Below, one piece after another: positions 7,629 to 15,284 of a DNA stretch of 34,117 bases. The translations under genes and the position numbers were made by a program. This DNA is from Patescibacteria group bacterium. Its GTDB lineage: Bacteria > Patescibacteriota > Minisyncoccia > Phycocordibacterales > UBA2100. The notes under the pieces were generated by a model that saw only the letters and a program-made list of their open reading frames with translations, had not been told where the DNA came from and did not search any database. Every line of letters starts with the position of its first letter. Positions within the stretch are counted from its first letter, which is position 1. The DNA lies in contig WFZM01000004.1 in NCBI GenBank assembly GCA_015489565.1, positions 1-34,117 on the forward strand. The letters run 5' to 3'.

Positions 7629-9515
7629 ATGGATATAAATACAATCAGAGAAAAATACATAAATTACTTTAAAGAAAAAGGACACAAAGAAATCCCGAGT
7701 GCTTCTTTAATACCTGAGAATGATCCAACCACACTTTTTACCGGCTCTGGAATGCAGCCACTTTTGCCATACCTTCTCGGTGAAAAACACCCTGAAGGCA
7801 AAAGGCTTGTGGATTCACAAAAAGCCTTTCGCGCAGAAGATATAGAAGAAGTGGGGGATAATCGTCATACAACTTTCTTTGAGATGCTTGGTAACTGGTC
7901 GCTAGGCGATTATTTCAAAGAGGAGCAACTTGAGTGGATTTTTGACTTTCTGGTAAATGAAATAGGCTTAAATCCGGAAAAGCTTTATGTTTCGGTATTT
8001 GCAGGTGAGGAAAAACTGGGCATAGAAAAAGATGAAGCGGCAGTTAAAAAATGGCAAGAGCTTTTTGCCTCCGTGGGCATAGAAGCAAAGGTGGCTTACA
8101 TAGGCTCAGAAGAAGATGGCTATGAAAGAGGTATAAAAGAGGGTGAGAGAATATTTTACTATGATAGCAAAAAAAACTGGTGGAGCCGTGCCGGAGTGCC
8201 CGAGAAAATGCCTGCAGGTGAGCCCGGCGGGCCTGATAGTGAGATTTTTTACGACTTTGGCGGCGAACATGACGAGAAGTTTGGCAAGCACTGTCATATA
8301 AACTGCGATTGCGGGCGCTTCATGGAGATAGGCAACTCCGTCTTTATGATGTACAAGAAAAACGAAGACGGGAGCTTCACTGAGCTGGAACAGAAAAACA
8401 TAGATTTTGGTGGTGGTCTGGAACGTATTGCCGCCGCCAAAAAAGAAGAGCCTGATGTATTTTTAGCTACAAATAGCTTGGCAAATATAATCAAAAAACT
8501 GGAAGAGTTATCCGGCAAGAGCTATGCGCAAAATCCGGAGCCGTTTCGTGTTATAGCAGACCATATACGTGCCGCGGTATTTTTGATAGCAGATGGAGCG
8601 TTGCCGTCTAATGTTGAACAGGGCTACTTCTCTCGCAGACTCATACGGCGCTCTATTCTCTTTGGAAATAAACTTGGCATAAAAGAGTTTACTCCGTCTT
8701 TTGTCGTAGATACCATAATAAACGACTACAAAAAGCACTACAGATATTTAGAAAATAAAAGAGATGAAATAGTAGAAGCGATAGAAAAGGAAGCCACTCA
8801 GTTCAGGCAAACACTTCAAAAAGGCCTTAAGGAATTTGAGAAGCGTCAAGGAGGCGATCTAATCAGTGCTGATGATGCTTTTGTACTTTTCACAACCTAC
8901 GGCTTCCCTATAGAGCTTATAGAAGAGATGGCAAAGGAAAAAGGTCTTACAGTGGACAAAGAGGGGTTTAAAAAGAAGATGCAGGAGCACAAAGAGCTTT
9001 CTCGCAAAGGAGCCGAGCAAAAATTTAAAGGCGGACTTGCAGACCATTCTGAAAAGACTACGGCATTCCATACAGCAACACACCTGATGCTTGCAGGACT
9101 TAGAAAATACCTGGGTGAGCATGTAACTCAAAGAGGCTCAAATATCACGGCAGAACGTGCACGCTTTGACTTTACGCACAATGAAAAAGTTCCTCGCGAA
9201 ATACTGGACAAGGTTGAAGACTATGTAAATGAGGCGATAGAAAAAGGAATAGATGTCACAATTGAAGAAATGAGCAAAGACAAAGCAAAAGAAAGTGGCG
9301 CAACGGGAGCTTTTTGGGAGAAGTATCCGGACACTGTGACTATTTACAATATAATAGACAAAGATGGCACGGAGTATTCCCGCGAGCTTTGCGGTGGCCC
9401 ACACGTCAAAAACACCCGCGAAATCGCCAAATTCGGCAAGTTTAAAATTAAAAAAGAAAGCTCATCATCCGCCGGGGTAAGGAGAATCAAAGCGGTTTTT
9501 GAGGAGGAGAGCTAA
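7629..9515 (+). CDS. alaS: Alanyl-tRNA synthetase lacking C-Ala domain
   Basis: Charges tRNA(Ala). The class II catalytic core is at the N-terminus (TLFTGSGMQPLLPYL, RHTTFFEMLGNWSLGDYF, FGGGLERIAA), then the tRNA-recognition helices. The editing domain has HTATH (H481, H485) and the second metal-site motif CGGPHV (C588, H592). The protein ends at 628 aa, right after the editing domain (SSSAGVRRIKAVFEEES), whereas E. coli AlaRS has about 876 aa with a C-terminal DHHA1/C-Ala oligomerisation domain. The stop is followed by intergenic DNA, so this looks like a natural short form and not a frameshift. The gene is monocistronic and convergent with the following minus-strand gene. Confidence 0.96.
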   Translation: MDINTIREKYINYFKEKGHKEIPSASLIPENDPTTLFTGSGMQPLLPYLLGEKHPEGKRLVDSQKAFRAEDIEEVGDNRHTTFFEMLGNWSLGDYFKEEQLEWIFDFLVNEIGLNPEKLYVSVFAGEEKLGIEKDEAAVKKWQELFASVGIEAKVAYIGSEEDGYERGIKEGERIFYYDSKKNWWSRAGVPEKMPAGEPGGPDSEIFYDFGGEHDEKFGKHCHINCDCGRFMEIGNSVFMMYKKNEDGSFTELEQKNIDFGGGLERIAAAKKEEPDVFLATNSLANIIKKLEELSGKSYAQNPEPFRVIADHIRAAVFLIADGALPSNVEQGYFSRRLIRRSILFGNKLGIKEFTPSFVVDTIINDYKKHYRYLENKRDEIVEAIEKEATQFRQTLQKGLKEFEKRQGGDLISADDAFVLFTTYGFPIELIEEMAKEKGLTVDKEGFKKKMQEHKELSRKGAEQKFKGGLADHSEKTTAFHTATHLMLAGLRKYLGEHVTQRGSNITAERARFDFTHNEKVPREILDKVEDYVNEAIEKGIDVTIEEMSKDKAKESGATGAFWEKYPDTVTIYNIIDKDGTEYSRELCGGPHVKNTREIAKFGKFKIKKESSSSAGVRRIKAVFEEES

Positions 9516-9563
9516 TCTAAAACAATGACTTCAATTATTAGCACTTAATCGAAAAGCGTAAAT

Positions 9564-10481
9564 TTAACACCCGCCACCGCCGCAATCTCCATTTGGAATA
9601 ATACTACCGCCGCCGCTACTACTGCTTGACGAACTTTGAGTTCCGACTCCTATCGTTGAGCATGAACTACCACAGCACAATTGCATCTGAAGTACCATAT
9701 TGTTGAGTGTGGATAGGTAAGTTTTACCATTAGCTCTTCCTGTAAAAGCTAGAATCCCGTCTTGCTGCCAATTAGACCAGTGATTACCATCTCCGGCTAT
9801 CCTGTAAGCTATAGAACAAATCTCTCCACTACCTTGAATTTTGGCTCCAAACACAGCGTTGTTAGGCCTTGATAATTTTCTTGTTTTAGCGACTCCTCCT
9901 TCTTCAATACCGTCTTGTACTGCCGGAACACTGGCATGATGAGCCTGATTTATATCTGCAATAGTACTTCCATCCCACTGGTCTTGATTAATGGCGTATT
10001 CTATAGACATAGGAGCGGGTGCCTGTTGACACTCAAGCTTTAATTGAGCTTTACCGGGATTTACCCAAGAGCCGGGCGACTGAGTACTTGCTCCGGAATA
10101 CCACTGACTATCAAAGTTAGCCCATGGCGTACTTTCCCAATTAGACCAGCCGTTGGAATCTCCTCCTATTCTGTACCACAAACGGCACATTTTACTAGAA
10201 ACGGCATTGCTCTCACATATCCAAGCATTGTTTTTCCAGCCCAATTTTTTATCTGCACCCCAGCAATCCGGAGGTACAAGCTCGCCACCGGGCCCAACTC
10301 TGGAGTACAAATATTCAAAATTCTCCGCAATCTTTTTAGATTCAATCATGGCTCCGGATTGTATCCAATCTGTCCCATGCCAGACGGCATTCCAGGCAAA
10401 AGTAAATCCTGTTGCAAAAATAATTCCAATTAATAATCCTATAAAAATACTTTTGTTTAATTTACTTGGGGCTTTTTTCAT
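9564..10481 (-). CDS. Secreted/anchored modular protein A (shared cassette)
   Basis: 305 aa with an N-terminal hydrophobic segment (about residues 11-30) that is a signal peptide or anchor. The cassette FAWNAVWHGTDWIQSGAMIE...WICES (about residues 29-93) is identical at protein level to that of the divergent gene at 13253. The body has two related Cys/Trp units (CRLWYRIGGDSNGWSNW and CSIAYRIAGDGNHWSNW) and ends in a Ser/Gly linker with a Cys-Gly tail (DCGGGGC). This is a surface-exposed architecture; function is unknown. A TTG at 10490 is in frame, but it overlaps the -10 box, so the ATG at 10481 is preferred. I do not recognise a named family. Confidence 0.8.
   Translation of the reverse strand: MKKAPSKLNKSIFIGLLIGIIFATGFTFAWNAVWHGTDWIQSGAMIESKKIAENFEYLYSRVGPGGELVPPDCWGADKKLGWKNNAWICESNAVSSKMCRLWYRIGGDSNGWSNWESTPWANFDSQWYSGASTQSPGSWVNPGKAQLKLECQQAPAPMSIEYAINQDQWDGSTIADINQAHHASVPAVQDGIEEGGVAKTRKLSRPNNAVFGAKIQGSGEICSIAYRIAGDGNHWSNWQQDGILAFTGRANGKTYLSTLNNMVLQMQLCCGSSCSTIGVGTQSSSSSSSGGGSIIPNGDCGGGGC
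10208..10397 (-). repeat. Inverted cassette repeat, copy A
   Basis: 190 nt inside protein gene A that match 13331-13520 in inverted orientation, with three visible differences, all synonymous (AAT/AAC, GTT/GTC, GAG/GAA). Similarity drops sharply on both sides. Confidence 0.9.
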
Positions 10482-10489
10482 ATATGCCA

Positions 10490-10498
10490 ATTATCGCA
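10490..10498 (-). promoter_or_regulatory. Extended -10 promoter of protein A gene
   Basis: Minus-strand TG-C-GATAAT ends 8 nt before the ATG at 10481, the same arrangement as other genes here. Confidence 0.5.
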
Positions 10499-10553
10499 AA
10501 TTAATTTGCTATGAGCAAGAAGTTTTCCACAATGGATAAAAGCTTTTAAAAGT

Positions 10554-12005
10554 CTAGTGTTCGTTTTTCTTGAATACTCTTGAGATTTTACGCAATATAA
10601 AAAATAGACTAAGCAGCATAACGGCGAATAAAACGAATGTCATCTTAACCCCAAAACTTGTGGTATTTGTCGCGTCTTGTTTGTGTTTTGAAAGCTTGAC
10701 TCTGAAGTCTTCCCATGCTGCTTTCTCCGCTACGGCGTCAAAGGGCTGCTTTTCTCCCAAGCCGTCTTTGGTAGCGCTTATTTTCTCGCCTCCGTTTACC
10801 ACGACGCTGCCACCTCCGGCTTTGGCGCGATAGGAAATGCTCCCTTCAATAACTTTTAGAGTCGAGCTTTTGCCGTCGTCTTCCAAAACGAAAGTGGTGC
10901 CCTTTATTCCCAAAACCGCTTGGTTCATGGTAATGTCCATGCTGCCGTCCTTTATCATTCTTTTTATGTTTGCCCAGATTTTTCCGGCAACCATGCGAAT
11001 CTTGCTTTTCCTGCCAGGAGGAGTATCAAAAACAATGGTTGATTCTGGACAGAGTACAAAAGTGCTCATGTCGGCAAAAGAGATAATCGCTGAGCTATCT
11101 TCTTCAGTGTGGACAGCCTCGCCAACTTTTAAAATGTCGTCCATCTCGGCGATTCGCGAATCTTCCGGATCGCTGATAGGGTACACTATCACTTGTCCGC
11201 TAAGGTCGCTAAAACGCGCGCCGGAATCGCGTGCCAGCGCAAGCTCGCCTAAAATGAACGGCATAACTGTACGTTCCGTTTTTATTTTAGAGAGAGTTTC
11301 AAAACTCACGCCACATACATTTCCCTCCTCAAAGCCGTAGAACGGATCTTTTGTCTCTATTTTCAACGCTGGCATGTAACTATGGTGCGGCAGAACTGAG
11401 GCCTTCATAGGTCTGTCGTTCAGAAGAAGAAACTTTACTTCCTTGCCATCTATGACTTGCGCCTGTGCTTGAGGAGCTTTACCCATGCGATATGGCGGCA
11501 ACTCATAAAAGGTGCCTTCTGGCCCGCCGGTAAAACGAAAGCTGTACTCAACAGGTGCAAGCTCAGGCGCCTCTTTTGCCGGCTCGTATTGCAAGCGAGT
11601 CGTCTCGCCGGGGCTCTGCAACTGAGCTGGGAGCTTCTTCTCCACCGCTATCATTCCCGGACTTAGCTGGTACTGCAAGGTCAGCTTGGCTAATCCGTGC
11701 TCCGGGCGCCACAGCGGTAAAACTCCTTTACCCATTTCTCCAACATTGTAAAACTCAAGCCTGTAATCAACTCCGATAATGTCGACTATGTGTTGCCCCG
11801 GGTATATTTCTTTCTTGTAAAGCAGTTTGCCGTCTTTGACCTCGGCTTCGTAAGCGATTTGTTTATCCAAATGACCGCTCGCCACAAGTTTTGTAATGGA
11901 AACTTTCGGAGTGATGCTCGCCAGCGCCAAAAATGGCTTGAATAAAATAAGCAATATGACAATAGCAAAAATTTTATAGATAGATAGTGTTTTTGTGTAC
12001 TCCAT
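10554..12005 (-). CDS. FecR-domain envelope protein
   Basis: 483 aa with a signal peptide (about residues 1-30, cleavage near LALAS). A long exported region without a family I recognise follows (about 35-285). Residues about 290-412 form a FecR domain: VGEAVHTEEDSSAIISFADMS, MVAGKIWANI, AVLGIKGTTFVLED, TLKVIEGSISY and VNGGEKISA. A C-terminal transmembrane helix (455-472) and a short basic tail end the protein. FecR domains are often found in sigma-regulator or polysaccharide-related surface proteins; no sigma factor or TonB receptor is nearby. By eye the gene is near 50% GC, clearly higher than its neighbours, which suggests recent acquisition. It sits between the two inverted cassettes. Confidence 0.88.
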   Translation of the reverse strand: MEYTKTLSIYKIFAIVILLILFKPFLALASITPKVSITKLVASGHLDKQIAYEAEVKDGKLLYKKEIYPGQHIVDIIGVDYRLEFYNVGEMGKGVLPLWRPEHGLAKLTLQYQLSPGMIAVEKKLPAQLQSPGETTRLQYEPAKEAPELAPVEYSFRFTGGPEGTFYELPPYRMGKAPQAQAQVIDGKEVKFLLLNDRPMKASVLPHHSYMPALKIETKDPFYGFEEGNVCGVSFETLSKIKTERTVMPFILGELALARDSGARFSDLSGQVIVYPISDPEDSRIAEMDDILKVGEAVHTEEDSSAIISFADMSTFVLCPESTIVFDTPPGRKSKIRMVAGKIWANIKRMIKDGSMDITMNQAVLGIKGTTFVLEDDGKSSTLKVIEGSISYRAKAGGGSVVVNGGEKISATKDGLGEKQPFDAVAEKAAWEDFRVKLSKHKQDATNTTSFGVKMTFVLFAVMLLSLFFILRKISRVFKKNEH

Positions 12006-12102
12006 AACTCAAAAAATATTAAAGCTAAGTTAATACTAACATTTATGTAGTATAATTCAAACCATGATTTATAGTGGCAAGCAGATAAAATAATATTTTG
12101 TA

Positions 12103-12111
12103 TGTTACAAT
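12103..12111 (+). promoter_or_regulatory. Possible extended -10 before frameshifted gene
   Basis: TG-T-TACAAT ends 46 nt before the ATG at 12158. A second box, TATAAT near 12050, overlaps a TATACT on the minus strand that could serve the FecR-domain gene, so this is a divergent promoter region. Confidence 0.35.
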
Positions 12112-12157
12112 GCACAGTACTTTAATAAACATTTAAATATTTAAAAAATAAAAACTT

Positions 12158-12609
12158 ATGAAAGTTAAAATTTTTGTGCTTATACTAATGGTTAATATAT
12201 TAACTTTTATTGCGCTTAGTCCACAGCAGTCTAAAGCCGCCCAGTTAAACTCATCGCAAATATCAGCCATAATAAACCTCCTTAGTACGATTCCAAATAT
12301 ATAGAAGCAGAACAAATTTCAATATTGGATAAGAAAAATTTTATTATAGGAGATTTTTGTTATATCTATACTCGCCGCTTATCTGACAACTCATTGAGTC
12401 TTAAGATGCCTCTTGGAGTTTACGCAACTGAATGTCGCGGGTTCACAACACGTGCAGGGGAAAAATATCGTATAAAATTAAAAGCTGTGGCTTGCGATAA
12501 ATCAGATACCAGTAGAATAGGTTTGGATGATAAGCTCGCTTGTGATTTAACAAAGGGGTCAAGACAGGATGTTTCGGGGTATTCAAACTGGTTTACTATT
12601 ACAGAATAA
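12158..12609 (+). pseudogene. Frameshifted secreted-protein gene
   Basis: The first frame (12158-12304) encodes a 48-aa product. It has a clear signal peptide (MKVKIFVLILMVNILTFIAL...SKAA) followed by QLNSSQISAIINLLS, a motif common after the signal peptide in exported proteins of this bacterial group. The frame then stops. The overlapping frame open from 12286 to 12609 continues as YDSKYIEAEQISILDKKNF..., ending in a 94-residue segment with four cysteines (GDFCYIY, ATECRGF, AVACDKS, LACDLTK). One missing base near 12285-12290 would fuse both into a secreted protein of about 150 aa. The C-terminal part has no start of its own except a TTG at 12325. A sequencing error is possible. Confidence 0.65.
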
Positions 12610-12627
12610 AATAATGAGATTTATTAT

Positions 12628-13218
12628 ATGAATATAGCATGCACAACTATACCCTTGCGCAACTGTGAAGTTCGTGCTAGTATGCCCCAATGTCTGAAGG
12701 AATTAAAAAAAATAGGAAATTTTGCCCCAGAAGCCGTAGGTATTTCAGAATTACAGCAAATCAAACTAAAGGCTCGCAAGTGCTATCTACAAAAAGCCTT
12801 GTACGAGGATAATTTTGGCAATATAGAAGACTGGGCAGAGCTGTCGCTGGTCATCGGCGAAGAGCAATTTAGATTGGTTCAGAAAAGTATGCTGCAATTT
12901 ACTTATCTTATGCCGTATATAATGATAAACGAAAAAGAAGTACTAGTCTTGTTGGAATTTCACGAGTACTATAGCATGTTACAAACAGGAATTGGCTACA
13001 GCTTTCTTGTAAGTCTAGGAGAGCGCATTGAATTAATTAGTATATCTAACCCAAAACCAAAATATTCAGCACAGTTTCCGGACTTGACTACACTGCAAGA
13101 GTACAAGCGCAAAGGTAGGCTAATAATAAAGCTACAATCCCACCTTAAAAATCAAAAAATGGCAATGTTTATAGAACAGCCATATGCAAATGGGCTATTT
13201 GCGAATTACTTTCACTAA
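12628..13218 (+). CDS. Orphan hypothetical protein
   Basis: 196 aa that I do not recognise. It has no signal peptide or convincing membrane helix. Composition is that of a folded soluble protein, with several aromatic-rich stretches (SMLQFTYLMPYIMINEKEVLVLLEFHEYY, about residues 90-118). It starts 19 nt after the frameshifted gene and may share its transcript. The upstream sequence (TTTATTATATG) has no Shine-Dalgarno. It could be an accessory protein specific to the island between the two inverted cassettes. Codon use and AT content look like the chromosomal background, unlike the FecR gene. Whether it is expressed is unknown. Confidence 0.6.
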   Translation: MNIACTTIPLRNCEVRASMPQCLKELKKIGNFAPEAVGISELQQIKLKARKCYLQKALYEDNFGNIEDWAELSLVIGEEQFRLVQKSMLQFTYLMPYIMINEKEVLVLLEFHEYYSMLQTGIGYSFLVSLGERIELISISNPKPKYSAQFPDLTTLQEYKRKGRLIIKLQSHLKNQKMAMFIEQPYANGLFANYFH

Positions 13219-13234
13219 AAACTAAAATCTCATA

Positions 13235-13243
13235 TGTTATAAT
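13235..13243 (+). promoter_or_regulatory. Extended -10 promoter of protein B gene
   Basis: TG-T-TATAAT (-10 box 13238-13243), 9 nt before the ATG at 13253. Confidence 0.6.
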
Positions 13244-13252
13244 TCCCAGTAT

Positions 13253-14020
13253 ATGAGATTTGTAAAAATAAGTAAAAAATTCTTTTTATCGTTATTGTTT
13301 GGACTGGGTCTTGCCGCGGGTTTTAGCTTCGCCTGGAACGCCGTCTGGCATGGGACAGATTGGATACAATCCGGAGCCATGATTGAATCTAAAAAGATTG
13401 CGGAGAATTTTGAATATTTGTACTCCAGAGTCGGGCCCGGTGGCGAGCTTGTACCTCCGGATTGCTGGGGTGCAGATAAAAAATTGGGCTGGAAAAACAA
13501 TGCTTGGATATGTGAAAGCACAAGCTTAAAAGGCTGTAAGTTGCGCTATAAACTAATAGACTCGGACGGAGTTGAATCTGATTGGGCCGAGACAGCTTTC
13601 GGTGGTGAAGGAGCCGGTGATTGGGTTTATGGCCCTTATTTGACTACTAATTATCTTGGAAAAAGCAAGTTAAAAGTGGGCTTATACTGTGAAGATTCCA
13701 ATCTTAAGATGGGTTATAAAATACGAGGGAATCGTGGCCCTTACTGGGATAACGGTATGACCGTTGTGGAATCCATAAAAGGACAGTGGGTAGACGGTGC
13801 ATGGAGTGGTACCGGGTCATACAGCTGTGCCATCAAAGGTGGAGACGGAGCTTGCGGATCTTCGGTAAAGGATTATGTAAGCAATGGCTGTACCACACTG
13901 GTAGAACTTGTAGACAATAGAGGTCGGGTTAGCACAGATACCGGTGTAGAGAGTACCAAGACACGAGCAGCTACTAGAGGATATGCCAAGTTCCGTATGG
14001 GTATAAAGTGTAGTAAATAA
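13253..14020 (+). CDS. Secreted/anchored modular protein B (shared cassette)
   Basis: 255 aa with an N-terminal hydrophobic segment (about residues 9-27). The cassette follows (FAWNAVW...ICES, about residues 26-90), identical in protein sequence to protein A. The body differs from A but is built from a similar Cys/Tyr/Trp pattern (CKLRYKLIDSDGVESDW, KLKVGLYCE, SYSCAIKGGDGACGSS), suggesting small disulfide-stabilised beta domains. It ends in KFRMGIKCSK. It is likely exported and held at the membrane or shed. The gene is transcribed away from gene A, with its own extended -10 promoter. Function is unknown; A and B may be alternative surface proteins. Confidence 0.8.
   Translation: MRFVKISKKFFLSLLFGLGLAAGFSFAWNAVWHGTDWIQSGAMIESKKIAENFEYLYSRVGPGGELVPPDCWGADKKLGWKNNAWICESTSLKGCKLRYKLIDSDGVESDWAETAFGGEGAGDWVYGPYLTTNYLGKSKLKVGLYCEDSNLKMGYKIRGNRGPYWDNGMTVVESIKGQWVDGAWSGTGSYSCAIKGGDGACGSSVKDYVSNGCTTLVELVDNRGRVSTDTGVESTKTRAATRGYAKFRMGIKCSK
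13331..13520 (+). repeat. Inverted cassette repeat, copy B
   Basis: Plus-strand counterpart of 10208-10397: 190 nt, no indels seen, three synonymous differences. The two copies enclose about 2.9 kb. Confidence 0.9.
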
Positions 14021-14051
14021 CAATAAATCTTAGAAAACAGCATTCTTATCA

Positions 14052-14060
14052 TGCTATAAT
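14052..14060 (+). promoter_or_regulatory. Extended -10 promoter
   Basis: TG-C-TATAAT, 6 nt before the ATG at 14067. Confidence 0.6.
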
Positions 14061-14066
14061 ACTCTC

Positions 14067-15224
14067 ATGCCTTTTTCAAAGAAAGAAAAACAACAAGCTG
14101 TACTGCTTATAGATTTATACAAAAGCGCGGTTGATTTTAGTTTGGTATACACCAAAAATACAGAGTGTGATTTTATCAACAGTACAGACACTCTAGACTA
14201 CCTGCGCATAGAAGAGCCTAAAAGAGAACTTAGGGAAGAATCTCTGCGCAATGCACTGCAGGACGCATCTAAGAAATTAAACAGAAAACTAAAAAAATTG
14301 GGAATAGATGACTTTGTGATTTTTGTTTTACCGCACGGCGATTTATCCAAAATGCAAAATGATGAGTTGTATGTGAAGTTGCCGGAAAAAACAAATATAA
14401 ACGAAGACAGTATAGCGGACATAGTGGAAAAACACCATTTAAATGAAAGCTCGTTCAAGAATCTGCTGGAAAACAAAGAAAATGAAAAAATGTTTTTCAA
14501 ATCACGCAAAGTCATATCGCGTATATCCCCGAACCTTTATAGGACAAAATCATGGCGCAGGTCGGATATAAGTGAACTCAGTTTTCTTGTAACACAAACT
14601 TTAGTTCAAGAAGATTTATACAAAATATTGCAAGAAGAGCTCCAAGCTTTGTACCCTGAAAAAAAGCTGATTTTTATGAACCCCAATGCTCTTTTGGTTA
14701 TAAGTTTGGAAAATAAACGAAGAGAAATGGGGCTTGCGGCAAACTTTAATATCTTGGATTTAGGAGCGGAGTTCATGTCCTTTTTCCAAATATACGATGG
14801 TCATGCCATAAGCTCTCATTTACTGCCCAAAGGGGTAAACCATTTAATACGCAAGATAGATTCTTTTGAAGAAAGCTTTGAATTGTCAGAATCTGCGCTA
14901 AGAGCCTATCTTAGCGGTAATTGCAAGGGAGAAAATTGTAAGAAAATCAAATCCCTTCTTGAAGAATTTGAAAAGGAGCTTAAGGAAGAAATATCAAAAA
15001 TGAAATTAAATCCTTTCTTGAAATCAGACATAATAATCATGAGCAACCCGGACTTAAATAAAAATATAGTGATATGGCTATCAAACGTTTTTGCAAAGCT
15101 TCTAGGCGAGCATTTGCAACTTGATTTGGATTTTGAAAAAAACAGCAGGAATATAATGAGACAATATTTCTGCAGTAATAAACTTATAAACGATAAAAAA
15201 GACAGAATAATAATATTTGAATAA
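14067..15224 (+). CDS. FtsA/PilM-like actin-fold protein
   Basis: 385 aa. The N-terminal strand LLIDLYKSAVDFSLVY (residues 13-28) fits a phosphate-1 loop region. FNILDLGAEFMSFFQIYDGHAISSHLLPKGVNHLI (about 227-261) fits the phosphate-2 and following strands of the FtsA/PilM/DnaK actin fold. The nucleotide-contacting residues are not the textbook ones (DLGAE in place of DxGxxT/S), so ATP binding is not certain. Residues 60-150 are charged and helical. No membrane helix is visible. Its neighbour at 15285 is a membrane protein with a long extracellular part, as expected for a PilM-type cytoplasmic/membrane pair. Envelope or pilus assembly is a plausible role; I am not certain of the exact family. 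Confidence 0.65.
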   Translation: MPFSKKEKQQAVLLIDLYKSAVDFSLVYTKNTECDFINSTDTLDYLRIEEPKRELREESLRNALQDASKKLNRKLKKLGIDDFVIFVLPHGDLSKMQNDELYVKLPEKTNINEDSIADIVEKHHLNESSFKNLLENKENEKMFFKSRKVISRISPNLYRTKSWRRSDISELSFLVTQTLVQEDLYKILQEELQALYPEKKLIFMNPNALLVISLENKRREMGLAANFNILDLGAEFMSFFQIYDGHAISSHLLPKGVNHLIRKIDSFEESFELSESALRAYLSGNCKGENCKKIKSLLEEFEKELKEEISKMKLNPFLKSDIIIMSNPDLNKNIVIWLSNVFAKLLGEHLQLDLDFEKNSRNIMRQYFCSNKLINDKKDRIIIFE

Positions 15225-15230
15225 GTTTTA

Positions 15231-15239
15231 TGTTATAAT
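15231..15239 (+). promoter_or_regulatory. Extended -10 promoter
   Basis: TG-T-TATAAT with the box at 15234-15239. Here the ATG (15285) is 45 nt downstream, so this transcript would have a leader, unlike most others in the window. Confidence 0.5.
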
Positions 15240-15284
15240 ACAAAAGATTCTGAATTATTTAGAATTTGTTAATTAAATAAAATT

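Noticed and set aside
10518..10545. DnaA box TTTTCCACA upstream of protein A gene
   Set aside because: Single imperfect match without clustering; expected by chance in AT-rich DNA.
10837..11340. Long plus-strand frame of 167 codons opposite the FecR gene
   Set aside because: Antisense to a gene with clear signal peptide, FecR domain and TM helix; no recognisable protein pattern and no promoter at its start.
13237..13521. Minus-strand frame whose protein also appears opposite gene A (10153-10539)
   Set aside because: The similarity arises only because the underlying cassette is duplicated; both are antisense to the real genes.
9564..14020. Diversity-generating retroelement acting on proteins A/B
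   Set aside because: No reverse transcriptase in the window and no adenine-biased differences between the copies; the three differences are synonymous and not A-specific.
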